Source: an uncultured Erysipelotrichaceae bacterium
Lineage (GTDB): Bacteria > Bacillota_I > Bacilli_A > Erysipelotrichales > Erysipelotrichaceae
DNA: 22,388 nt
Direction: 5' to 3'
NCBI GenBank assembly: GCA_934692455.1
Contig: CAKUTY010000009.1
Location: 1-22,388, forward strand
Positions 7,625 through 14,205 of the stretch are shown piece after piece (position 1 is the first letter of the stretch; each line of letters starts with the position of its first letter). The translations under genes were made by a program, and so were the position numbers. The notes beneath the pieces were generated by a model. That model worked only from the letters and a program-made list of their open reading frames with translations. It did no database searches and was not told the DNA's origin.

Positions 7625-8848
7625 TTGATTACTAATTTAGAACTTTTATATATAAAAAATTTACACAATTGCAAAGATGATACCAAGACATTAGCTTCTA
7701 AAATAGGTATTAATCAATCAATGCTATATGATATTGAAGCTGGTAGGAGGAATCTTACTAAAGATATTTTTAATAAGATCACTAATTATTATAATGTCAC
7801 CTATGATAATAGACGATCTATTTATGATGAGGCTTATAATCTTACTTTAGAATTGTTTTCTTATATCATTACTTATGAGGACGATAAATTAGATGATTTG
7901 TATGATAGATACAAATCTAAAATTGAAAGTTATCATAATACTAAAGCTTTCATTCTTTGTGATTTAATTGAAGCAATTCGTAATAAATACGATAATGACG
8001 ATATTGTTGAACAACAATTATTAAATTGCCGTGATTTTTTAGATGTATATGACAACAATCTGATTTTTATTTATTGTATATTATGGTGTTTTACTAAAAA
8101 CGTTGATGAACATACAAAGATGCTAGAAAAGATTGTTTTAGATTCTTATAAGAGATATTCTCTTGTTGGTGTTAATGAAGATATAGTTGCAATGTTATAT
8201 TATCAAATTGGACGTATATATGAGGCTAAACGTGATAATTTTGAAGCATTAAACTATTTTGATAAATCAATTACAGCATTTCAAAATATTCATAATCTCC
8301 AAAGAACAATCCAAGTCAAAATTCAAAAAGCTAATTGTTACTTTGATTTGAAAGATTATGATAAGGCTGAAGTCGATTATTTAAGAATGTTTGAAGAATC
8401 TTCTAAATATGGTTTTAAAAGAAGAATGAGTGCTTGTGCTAATAATCTTGCTTTCTTATATTTTTTAAAACATGATTTTGAGAATTCTTTAAAGTTTATT
8501 GAACAAGCCAGATTAAATGGAACCATTGTTCATAATATAAATTATTACCAAGCTTATATACATTTTAAAGTTTATAATCTATCTAGTGTAAGAAAGGAAG
8601 TCAAATATTTGATTGATAACGAAGATGATGCTTCAACACTTCATTCATTAAAACTAATTCAATCGTTTATTAATGAAAACGATAAGAATGTTGAACGCTA
8701 TATGGAATTAGCAATTAAAGATTTCAAAAAATTAAATTCTAATTTAGATGTTCAACTAATATACGAAATGGTATTAGATTACTATAAGGATAGAAATCCT
8801 CAAAGAGTTAAAGAACTATTACCTGAATATATTAATTTAATAAGATAA
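7625..8848 (+). CDS. HTH (XRE-type) plus TPR transcriptional regulator, RRNPP-like
   Basis: A 407-residue cytoplasmic protein. Residues about 17-57 form a Cro/C1-type helix-turn-helix (TLASKIGINQSMLYDIEAGR). From about 180 onward there are helical repeats of TPR type, e.g. AMLYYQIGRIYEAKRDNFEA, then KANCYFDLKDYDKAEVDY, then ACANNLAFLYFLKHDFENSL. This architecture matches the peptide-sensing RRNPP family (PlcR, PrgX, Rgg, NprR) in outline. The start is TTG 7625, because an in-frame TAG lies at 7610-7612 and AGAGG is 9 bases upstream. It shares an operon with the small exported peptide before it, and copies of a conserved dyad flank the pair. Peptide binding is inferred from architecture only. 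Confidence 0.8.
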   Translation: MITNLELLYIKNLHNCKDDTKTLASKIGINQSMLYDIEAGRRNLTKDIFNKITNYYNVTYDNRRSIYDEAYNLTLELFSYIITYEDDKLDDLYDRYKSKIESYHNTKAFILCDLIEAIRNKYDNDDIVEQQLLNCRDFLDVYDNNLIFIYCILWCFTKNVDEHTKMLEKIVLDSYKRYSLVGVNEDIVAMLYYQIGRIYEAKRDNFEALNYFDKSITAFQNIHNLQRTIQVKIQKANCYFDLKDYDKAEVDYLRMFEESSKYGFKRRMSACANNLAFLYFLKHDFENSLKFIEQARLNGTIVHNINYYQAYIHFKVYNLSSVRKEVKYLIDNEDDASTLHSLKLIQSFINENDKNVERYMELAIKDFKKLNSNLDVQLIYEMVLDYYKDRNPQRVKELLPEYINLIR

Positions 8849-8849
8849 G

Positions 8850-8931
8850 AAAAACCTTTCTGTTATGACCAAATTAAATATAGAACTATTGAGTTGCATT
8901 CTATATCATATGATTAACAAGAAAGGTTTTT
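8850..8931 (+). promoter_or_regulatory. Long inverted repeat containing second operator-like site and the sORF ribosome binding site
   Basis: AAAAACCTTTCTGTTA (8850-8865) pairs with 8915-8931 over 16 bp with one bulged A. Inside is TTATGACCAAAT (8863-8874), identical to the site at 7351, then an inner dyad ATATAGAA (8878-8885) / TTCTATAT (8899-8906). TATGAT at 8910-8915 could be a -10 hexamer for the genes downstream. The right arm includes AAGAAAGG, the likely ribosome binding site of the sORF at 8937, so the fold would hide it. It follows the regulator stop by two bases and the right arm ends in T's, so it may also act as a terminator. Confidence 0.5.
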
Positions 8932-8936
8932 ACTTT

Positions 8937-9008
8937 ATGATTAGATTTAATTTAGCTAGGTACAAGAACGGAGATATTGTTATAAAATATTTTGTTCAAT
9001 ATTTTTAA
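8937..9008 (+). CDS. sORF of 23 codons with ARYKNGD motif
   Basis: The product starts MIRFNL, continues ARYKNGDIVI and ends in aromatic residues (YFVQYF). A ribosome binding site AAGAAAGG lies 10 bases before ATG. A second tiny ORF at 14120 shares ARYKNGD and a similar upstream TAACAAGAA(A/G)GG. Between the two, every change inside the seven shared codons is synonymous (GCT/GCA, AAG/AAA, GGA/GGT, GAT/GAC), which suggests selection on the peptide. It lies 27 bases before an exported-protein gene. It could be a signalling peptide, a leader peptide, or the surviving start of a longer gene. No hydrophobic signal sequence is visible. Confidence 0.45.
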   Translation: MIRFNLARYKNGDIVIKYFVQYF

Positions 9009-9035
9009 ATTTTTAGTGTTTTAATGGAGGAAATT

Positions 9036-9548
9036 ATGAAAATTAAGAGAATTATACTATTATGTACTTGCACTTTTCTTTTAATCACTCAATCATCTGC
9101 TTTAATTTATGATGTAGTAGCTGAAGAAAAACTAACATCTTGTAGCCTTTCTAATTTTCCTATTCCAAAAGAAGGAGAAGTAATTTTATTGTCTGATAAT
9201 TCGGATTATACAGAAACTACGGGAGCCATAATTACAGAATGGGTAGATAAGACTTATAGCATTAGAATTCAAGATCCAGGTGGAAGTTGCGTGTCTAGCG
9301 CTCAAGTTAAAATTACAGGTGAATATTCATACGATGCTACTTCGAACGAAATATTGAGTGTTAATTTGTCATCGCAGTTATCTTATGTGCCTTCGCTGTG
9401 GACGGTAGAAATTCAACGTTCCTTCCACTCTGTTGTAGGACAAGGCATTACATATAGCATAAACTATTCGTCAAGAGTGGATGATCCATATTCTTGCTTA
9501 GTTGGTGGAGGCAATTGGTATAGTAGAGCAACTTTTACAATTAAGTGA
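9036..9548 (+). CDS. Secreted beta-rich protein of unknown family (cassette 1)
   Basis: A 170-residue protein with a clear signal peptide (MKIKRIILLCTCTFLLITQSSA) and a mature part of alternating polar and hydrophobic residues typical of beta strands (YSIRIQ, AQVKITGEYSY, ILSVNLSSQLSY, TYSINYSSRV, YSRATFTIK). Three Cys in the mature part (SCSL, GSCVS, YSCLV) may form a disulfide. ATG 9036 is chosen over ATG 9024 because GGAGG (9027-9031) lies between them at correct spacing. A two-helix membrane protein follows 32 bases on. The stretch TTAATGGAG(G/A)AAATTATGAA around the start is nearly the same before the secreted protein at 13058, implying common origin. No family recognised; a bacteriocin-like or beta-toxin-like role would be speculation. 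Confidence 0.7.
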   Translation: MKIKRIILLCTCTFLLITQSSALIYDVVAEEKLTSCSLSNFPIPKEGEVILLSDNSDYTETTGAIITEWVDKTYSIRIQDPGGSCVSSAQVKITGEYSYDATSNEILSVNLSSQLSYVPSLWTVEIQRSFHSVVGQGITYSINYSSRVDDPYSCLVGGGNWYSRATFTIK

Positions 9549-9580
9549 TTAGCTATATTTGAATAGGAGTAACTTAATAT

Positions 9581-9829
9581 ATGAAAAAAAATTCTAAACA
9601 TTGGATAATAGTTAAAAACAAGCTGACATATTTGCTATTATTAACCGTGCCTGTTGGGCTATTAAAAATATTTTTATATGATATTAATCTAGACAATTAT
9701 ATGAATGTACTAGAACAAATATTCCTTTCAATTATAATAGTTTTAATAGGCGTGTATTTATTTATAAGATTTAATTCATATTCACACTGGTTTAATCCCG
9801 ATCATCCCAAGCCAAGAGATGAAGTGTGA
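9581..9829 (+). CDS. Small two-helix membrane protein (cassette 1 partner)
   Basis: An 82-residue basic protein with two predicted membrane helices (about 15-33, LTYLLLLTVPVGLLKIFLY, and about 46-64, IFLSIIIVLIGVYLFIRF) and a short polar C-terminus ending PDHPKPRDEV. A ribosome binding site TAGGAG is 11 bases before the ATG. It follows the secreted protein by 32 bases, as another two-helix protein follows the secreted protein at 10217. That layout resembles an effector with an immunity or transport partner, but no homology supports it. No family recognised. Confidence 0.6.
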   Translation: MKKNSKHWIIVKNKLTYLLLLTVPVGLLKIFLYDINLDNYMNVLEQIFLSIIIVLIGVYLFIRFNSYSHWFNPDHPKPRDEV

Positions 9830-9861
9830 AAATATAACACCTGATTTGTAACGAGAAAAAT

Positions 9862-9898
9862 GGGCCTGTTACGAAATGACTAATTTCTAACAGTCCTT
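9862..9898 (+). repeat. Solo copy of a transposon-like end
   Basis: This 37-base stretch matches 11324-11360 at nearly every position (GGGCCTGTTACGAAATGACT here, GGGGCTGTTACGAAATGACT there), both running into ATTTCTAA(C/T)AGTCCTT. The inverted partner is at 11437-11459. So 9862 and 11459 could be the outer ends of a 1.6-kb unit carrying the second secreted-protein cassette, or this may be a remnant end. Confidence 0.65.
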
Positions 9899-10038
9899 AC
9901 ATATAACTTTTTAAGTTTATGTATAGCACTCTTAAACAACTTTGAATCTAAACGTTTACGTTCTGATTCAGATAGATTCGATTTGTGCGAGCTTATAAAT
10001 TCTCTGTGATCCCAAATCGATGAAAAATCTTTTAACAT
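9880..10038 (-). CDS. Short charged protein, unknown
   Basis: A 52-codon reading frame starting at 10038 with GAGGTGG a few bases upstream on the - strand. The product is charged and helical: MLKDFSSIWDHREFI, then LSESERKRLDSKLFKSAIHK, then KKLYVRTVRN. Its last codons and stop lie in the transposon-like end at 9862-9898, so the 3' end may have been fixed by insertion. No family recognised. Between it and the gene at 10217 there is no other ORF. Confidence 0.4.
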   Translation of the reverse strand: MLKDFSSIWDHREFISSHKSNLSESERKRLDSKLFKSAIHKLKKLYVRTVRN

Positions 10039-10154
10039 ATCGCCACCTCGCATGACTTACCAAACGAAGCGAGTGCAGCGATCCCGATTTTCATATTTTA
10101 TCAAGTATTGACAAGTAAAAATTGGGGGTAAATAAAAATATAGCTAATTAATAA

Positions 10155-10195
10155 AGCCTTGTCTTAATCAGCTATTATGACTTTTCGACGAGGCT
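10155..10195 (+). promoter_or_regulatory. Leader hairpin before the cassette 2 gene
   Basis: AGCCTTGTC (10155-10163) pairs with GACGAGGCT (10187-10195), 9 bp with one G-U pair, around a 23-base loop. It ends about 10 bases before the ribosome binding site AAGGAG (10206-10211). There is no T tract, so it is more likely a 5'UTR structure than a terminator. Confidence 0.35.
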
Positions 10196-10216
10196 CGTAG
10201 AGAATAAGGAGAACAT

Positions 10217-10900
10217 ATGAAAAAAATATTAAAGATAGTATTTACATTATCAATGTTAATAGTTTCAATGCCTGTAAACGCAAAAGGCGACGAACTCACG
10301 ATTTTAGGTTCTACCTCTTATAATGGAATTACATATACACTTATCTGGAATGATACTTTAAACAGAAAAGAAATGTTAATAAATGGTGATGAGAAAATAT
10401 ATAAAATATATGAGGAAAATAATAAGTTTGTAACTGAATATAAAGATGGAACTAAGATTACAAGAGAAGTAGATACAGTTATATTATCAGATTATGAAAC
10501 TGAATCTAGTATCAATACAATGGCTGTCGAACCAACTTGGGGGCCTACTCTTTATAGAAAAACAACGTTTGATTCATCTAGCGTTTCGAAAGGATATACA
10601 CTGGTAAGTGAAGTAATAGGATGGATAGGTGTATTTTACGGGTTGCCTGTTTGGGTAGGTATCATAAATAGCTTGACGAACATATCAGTAGCGTTTTTCC
10701 CAAAAAAAATAGAAGTATCAATTACCTATCAAGAAGCTGTTGGATGCCCACAATACAAAAAATATACAAGACAAACCGTTTATGATATTTCTGTAAGCCC
10801 AAAAAAATTAATTGCAGATTCATATGAAGAACAAAAGGTTTTTTCTGGCGTTAAAAATGATCCTAGCAACCCACCTGCGTGTAGATATTATGGCTTTTAA
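10217..10900 (+). CDS. Secreted protein with central hydrophobic helix, unknown family (cassette 2)
   Basis: A 227-residue protein with a signal peptide (MKKILKIVFTLSMLIVSMPVNAKG). The pro-like region (25-110) has short beta repeats (GITYTLIWND, KFVTEYKDGTKI). A Gly-rich hydrophobic helix follows (about 134-157, SEVIGWIGVFYGLPVWVGII), then a beta-rich tail with tyrosines (VSITYQEAVGCPQYKKYTRQ) and CRYYGF at the end. Hydrophobic helix plus beta tail is reminiscent of small Firmicutes secreted toxins, but I cannot name a family. The ribosome binding site is AAGGAG at 10206-10211. The membrane protein ATG at 10890 overlaps the last 11 bases, so the pair is translationally coupled. Confidence 0.65.
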   Translation: MKKILKIVFTLSMLIVSMPVNAKGDELTILGSTSYNGITYTLIWNDTLNRKEMLINGDEKIYKIYEENNKFVTEYKDGTKITREVDTVILSDYETESSINTMAVEPTWGPTLYRKTTFDSSSVSKGYTLVSEVIGWIGVFYGLPVWVGIINSLTNISVAFFPKKIEVSITYQEAVGCPQYKKYTRQTVYDISVSPKKLIADSYEEQKVFSGVKNDPSNPPACRYYGF

Positions 10901-11231
10901 TAATGATAATTTATATGATATTGCCATTAGTTTACCACCAGTAAAGAAAACATTTAATTTTCTAAACGTAAACTATACAATTGATTTTGTAAAGAACAAA
11001 AATTGGTTTTTTTGGAATTTGCATTTTATTCTTATCGTTGTTATCAATGTTTTAATACTATTGTTTGCTTTTATCTTAAAAGATTACTCCATTATATCTC
11101 CTCTTTTTCTTTTTTCCTTTTGCTCTATTCTTTTAATTGTTTCAACATTATTAATTCATTATAAAATTAGACCAACTATAAGAAAGCATTTACTAGAAGA
11201 AAAGCACATAATAATTAAAAAGAATCTGTGA
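10890..11231 (+). CDS. Two-helix membrane protein coupled to the cassette 2 secreted protein
   Basis: A 113-residue protein beginning MAFNNDNLYDIAISLPPVKK. Two strongly hydrophobic helices sit at about 44-63 (LHFILIVVINVLILLFAFIL) and 69-89 (SPLFLFSFCSILLIVSTLLI), followed by a basic C-terminal tail (YKIRPTIRKHLLEEKH) probably in the cytoplasm. ATG 10890 overlaps the upstream gene by 11 bases; in-frame codons further upstream lie inside the secreted-protein gene and are less likely starts. The overlap argues for a functional pair such as toxin/immunity or substrate/export partner. No family recognised. Confidence 0.55.
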   Translation: MAFNNDNLYDIAISLPPVKKTFNFLNVNYTIDFVKNKNWFFWNLHFILIVVINVLILLFAFILKDYSIISPLFLFSFCSILLIVSTLLIHYKIRPTIRKHLLEEKHIIIKKNL

Positions 11232-11322
11232 CTAAAAAAAGAATTTAACTTAGACAGTGGTTCCCTCTATAACAACTGAGTGATTTGGTTATAACACAAT
11301 TGTGGTTTTATGGCTTTATAAA

Positions 11323-11459
11323 AGGGGCTGTTACGAAATGACTAATTTCTAATAGTCCTTTCTTTTGTTTAAAATAGGATTAAAAACATAAAAAGCGCTC
11401 CAGGAATCTAAACTAGTCCTTGACAAGGGTACCAGTTTAGTCATTTCGTAACAGCCCCT
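11323..11459. mobile_element. MITE-like element with 23-bp perfect terminal inverted repeats
   Basis: The left end (11323-11345, starting AGGGGCTGTTACGAAATGAC) is the exact reverse complement of the right end (11437-11459, ending GTAACAGCCCCT). The 91 bases between hold no ORF but include an imperfect hairpin, CTAAACT (11408-11414) against AGTTTAG (11434-11440) around CCTT/AAGG. A second copy of the left end is at 9862. No target duplication is evident. It could be a non-autonomous element, or the collapsed end of a larger transposon. Confidence 0.65.
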
Positions 11460-11485
11460 GTAAGATTTATTCATATATCTTTAAT

Positions 11486-12742
11486 CTATTGTGTAACTAG
11501 ATTAATTGAAGATATATCTAAGCCTTGTTCCTTAAGGAAAGTTAAGGCTGACTCTACTGTTAGAGTTTTGTTCTTTGAAGTTTTAGGATTGTGAATTTCT
11601 TCTATATCAGAAGGATTAAAAGTCTCTCCTGTTAATAGGATGTGATATATAGCTACTAACATCATCCGAGCTATAGCGATTATGGCTTTCTTGTGACCTC
11701 TGCGTTTCTTGATACGCTCGTATTTAATTCTGTAGTATGGTTTAGAATTAGATTTGATTGCAGCTAAAGCGCATTGCACAAGTAAGGGTTTGATATAAGA
11801 ACCAGCTTTAGAAAATTTTACCGATTTCTTCTTATTAGCTGATTCGTTGTTTGCTGGTGATAAACCTGCCCAACAAGTTAACTGTTTATCAGACTCAAAT
11901 TGTCCTGTGTCTCTCCTATTTCAGCGATAATTGCCATTGAAGCCATATAAGAAATACTAGGTATTTGAATCATACATTCAATATAACTTGAATAAGGAAT
12001 GCAACGTTTAGCTATTTCTATTTCTATTTCTTCGATGTGTTTGTCAAGTTCGTTCATATGACCAGAAGCTATACTCATTTTGAGTCTTTGATCATTTTCA
12101 ACTTGACGTCCCTCTAGTGACTTTAATACTTCTTGTGTTTTCTTTTTAGCACTAGCTTTAAGTAAAGCCTTAATCTCTTTTTCTGTAATTGTTTCACTAT
12201 TTAAAGCTAAGGGCCATTACATTTCTTGCTGATTTGCCTGTTGAATCGCTCAACACAGAAGCTAGGCCAATATTAGATACAGTTAATGAATTTTGGTATC
12301 TTAACGATTCAGAAGAACCCATTCCTACTAATTTGATTCTATATCTAGAGAGTTCTCTTAATTGTCTAATCTCTTTAGGTGGAATAAAAGAAAACTTGAC
12401 AAGATCATGTCTAAATAAGTCAGCAATCCATTTAGAATCTTTCTTGTCGGTTTTCTTGCCTTTTATGGCTTTTGTGTATTTGGGGTGAATAACATATACA
12501 TTGAATTCATCCTCAAGTACATTAAAAATTGGAATCCAATACTTGCCAGTTGATTCCATAGCTACTTCGAAACATTCATATTCTTTTAACCAAGCTTTTA
12601 ATTCGTAAAGGCTATAGTTTTGAGAATTGAACTGTCTTTGAAAATATTCGGCAATTCCTGAATCGTTTGTTTTAGCTATTGTGGCTACGATGATATTTTT
12701 ATGAACATCCATACCACAACAAATTGGTCGAATTACTTTCAC
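11486..12742 (-). pseudogene. IS110-family transposase, broken by two frameshifts
   Basis: On the - strand, three consecutive segments in different frames together make a complete IS110-type recombinase of about 418 codons. Segment 1 (12742 to about 12210) starts GTG and carries the RuvC-like DEDD domain: MDVHK (D12), AMESTGKYW (E63), TDKKD (D99, D102). Segment 2 (about 12205-11890) is the coiled middle (ELDKHIEEIEIEIAKR, PSISYMASMAIIAEIG). Segment 3 (about 11885-11486) is the Tnp_IS116 domain with QLTCWAGLSPANNESA. The first break lies near 12206-12212, the second near 11895-11905; each is a one-base shift. IS110 enzymes are guided by an RNA in the flanking non-coding end. It is probably inactive unless another copy supplies transposase. 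Confidence 0.85.
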
Positions 12743-12751
12743 AAAATAAAA

Positions 12752-12772
12752 CCTCCTTCAAAGAAAAGGAGG
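12752..12772 (-). promoter_or_regulatory. Hairpin hiding the transposase ribosome binding site
   Basis: CCTCCTT (12752-12758) and AAGGAGG (12766-12772) form a perfect 7-bp stem with a 7-base loop. On the - strand the arm nearer the gene is the perfect Shine-Dalgarno AAGGAGG, 9 bases before the GTG start, so folding would block translation. Such sequestration is a known way of limiting transposase expression. Confidence 0.6.
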
Positions 12773-12774
12773 AG

Positions 12775-12960
12775 TGACATTGACTGTCATCTAGCTATAT
12801 TTTAGTCAAATTGATTAAATCAATGCTAAGTGTCCAGGCTCTAAGTCCTACTTATTTGTGCTTGTATAGATGACGGCTACTTATAATTATTCAGGAAATT
12901 TAGTTAGACAACCAAATTGCCTACTCGCCTCTACGTGCTCTGTAGTATATCAACTCCTCC
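12775..12960 (-). ncRNA. Candidate IS110 bridge RNA / non-coding left end
   Basis: About 190 bases upstream of the transposase start carry no ORF but several pairings: GTCATCTA (12786-12793) with TAGATGAC (12867-12874), and the palindrome ATTGATTAAATCAAT (12810-12824). IS110-group elements such as IS621 encode a structured bridge RNA here, with loops matching target and donor DNA. Position and structure fit, but loops and exact ends cannot be assigned from one copy. Confidence 0.4.
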
Positions 12961-13057
12961 TTCTTTATTATATTAAACAAGGAAGTACGATTGGTGAAGA
13001 AACATTTTGATGATGTATTTGTGAAGGCGACCAAAGGGCGCCTTAATGGAGAAAATT

Positions 13058-13691
13058 ATGAAGAAGAATTTAGATATTATCGTTATTTTTAGTTATATTG
13101 TCAGTTTCTGTTTCTGCAAATTCTAATTTAGAAGATACAGTAGATGAGTACGTTTTGGTTGATGATGATGGCACTGAACATAGATATTTTGATGTGTTTG
13201 GAAATCCTATTAAAATCAACGATTTAAATACTCGTGCACAAAATTCATTGTCACGCAATAATAAACAATTTAGAGGTCCAATTGCTCCTGATACAGTTTA
13301 TATTCAATCATCTAGTTCTATTACTGGTCCAAGACAAAAGGTTACCCCTGATTCAAAAGGGCCTTGTAGCTTAAGCTATGGGGATTCAGTTACAACAAGT
13401 TTTTCTATTTCAGGTTCATTAGGTGCATCAGTACAATCTAAAATATTTAAAAAGATTAAGGTTGAAGTTAATGTTACGGTAGCTTGGAGTAGTTCTTCGA
13501 CAAGACAATTTTCTGTTTCTTTCCCTGTTCCTCAAGGAAAAGTTGGTGCCGTTTATTTCTCACCTTATTTAACTAGAGCGGTTGTTAAATATTATGATAA
13601 TGATTACAATATGACTCAAGTAGTAGCAACATTCCCTAATACTTTATCGACTGGTTTTACGGATGGAGTATTTGAATTGGTAACAAAATGA
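13058..13691 (+). pseudogene. Secreted beta-rich protein with frameshifted signal peptide (cassette 3)
   Basis: ATG 13058, with GGAG just upstream, reads MKKNLDIIVIF and then stops 12 codons later. Removing one T from the T5 run at 13086-13090 restores a good signal peptide (MKKNLDIIVILVILSVSVSA) fused to the long frame ending at 13691. The mature part of about 190 residues has long Ser/Thr-rich beta strands (SVTTSFSISGSLGASV, VEVNVTVAWSSSSTRQFSVS) followed by VPQGKVGAVYFSPYLTRAVV, a pattern reminiscent of aerolysin/ETX-MTX2 pore-formers; that is a resemblance only. TTG 13098 could start a shorter cytoplasmic form. Context around the start resembles the gene at 9036. Confidence 0.6.
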
Positions 13692-13882
13692 TTTTGAAGA
13701 ATAGATTAATTTTAATTATAAGTTTAGGATTTTAATAATGATTAGTCCTGTAAAAGAGATACCGAAATGTTGTAAAAATTGATAGTAGCGATAAAAAATC
13801 ATCGTTAATTAAAAATGATTTACATAATGCTGGATTAAACAACAATAATAATTTAGCTATCTATAATATAAATCCTTTATAA
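13688..13882 (+). pseudogene. Decayed small exported-protein gene
   Basis: ATG 13688 overlaps the previous stop (ATGA) and encodes a hydrophobic start (MILKNRLILIISLGF) that stops at 13733. A neighbouring frame then reads ILIMISPVKEIPK, and the first frame reopens from 13754 to a TAA at 13880 with a protein-like stretch (VVKIDSSDKKSSLIKNDLHN). Joined by two compensating shifts these would make an exported peptide of about 65 residues. The position matches that of the membrane partner genes in cassettes 1 and 2. Confidence 0.3.
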
Positions 13883-13938
13883 AGGACAGCCTTGATTAAT
13901 TTTAAAATCAATCATGATAACAACTTTTATAGATAGCT
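13855..13938. repeat. Nested inverted repeat able to form a three-way junction
   Basis: AGCTATCTATAA (13855-13866) and TTATAGATAGCT (13927-13938) are perfect 12-bp arms. Between them lie the palindrome TCCTTTATAAAGGA (13873-13886) and a hairpin TTGATT (13892-13897) / AATCAA (13906-13911). It could be a structured RNA, a cruciform, or a remnant of a small element. The 13692-14119 stretch otherwise holds only decayed or tiny ORFs. Confidence 0.5.
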
Positions 13939-14021
13939 GCTTATATTTATCAGAATCGACTAATATTACAACTGAATATCTAGGCAACTATATGTTGTCT
14001 ATACATTTTGATTGTAAATAG
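13914..14021 (+). CDS. Doubtful sORF of 35 codons
   Basis: ATG 13914 to TAG 14021 gives a peptide starting MITTFIDSCLYLSESTNI and ending LSIHFDCK. It has no ribosome binding site and overlaps the right arm of the nested repeat, so it is more likely the tail of a decayed gene than an active one. A weaker dyad, TAGGCAAC/GTTGTCTA (13981-14001), lies inside it. Confidence 0.2.
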   Translation: MITTFIDSCLYLSESTNITTEYLGNYMLSIHFDCK

Positions 14022-14119
14022 GAAGAGGCAACCTGTAAGTAGTCCTTTGCTTGTAGTTAATGTAATAATTTTATTAGTTTAATTTAGTATAATAAGTAAC
14101 AAGAAGGGATATCAATTAT

Positions 14120-14167
14120 ATGGTTAATAATATTGCAAGGTACAAAAACGGTGACCTCTGTATCTGA
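14120..14167 (+). CDS. sORF of 15 codons with ARYKNGD motif
   Basis: The product is MVNNIARYKNGDLCI, sharing ARYKNGD and a following hydrophobic pair and Ile with the sORF at 8937. AGAAGGG lies about 11 bases upstream, within TAACAAGAAGGG, matching TAACAAGAAAGG before the other sORF. TATAAT at 14088-14093 is a possible -10 hexamer, with no clear -35. The stop is 38 bases before the ATG of the membrane-anchored protein. It may be a leader peptide or a signalling peptide. Confidence 0.45.
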   Translation: MVNNIARYKNGDLCI

Positions 14168-14205
14168 TAGATCATTTCATATATCTTTAGAAGGAGGGAA
14201 ATGTT

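Noticed and set aside
10176..10199. TTATGAC near 10175 as a third operator, with a 7-codon leader (MTFRRGS)
   Set aside because: Only seven bases of the 12-mer match, no comparable dyad follows, and the leader has no ribosome binding site.
12189..12488. 99-codon + strand frame
   Set aside because: Antisense to the DEDD domain of the IS110 transposase; the - strand product is clearly the real one.
13024..13044. AAGGCG/CGCCTT hairpin before the 13058 gene as a terminator
   Set aside because: The stem is 6 bp with no T tract; it may only be a local leader fold.
12991..13092. sORF starting TTG/GTG near 12991 (beginning MVKKHFDDVF) before the 13058 gene
   Set aside because: AAGGAAG upstream is acceptable and the product contains NGENYEEE, loosely like NGD in the other sORFs, but there is no convincing match and it overlaps the better-supported start at 13058.
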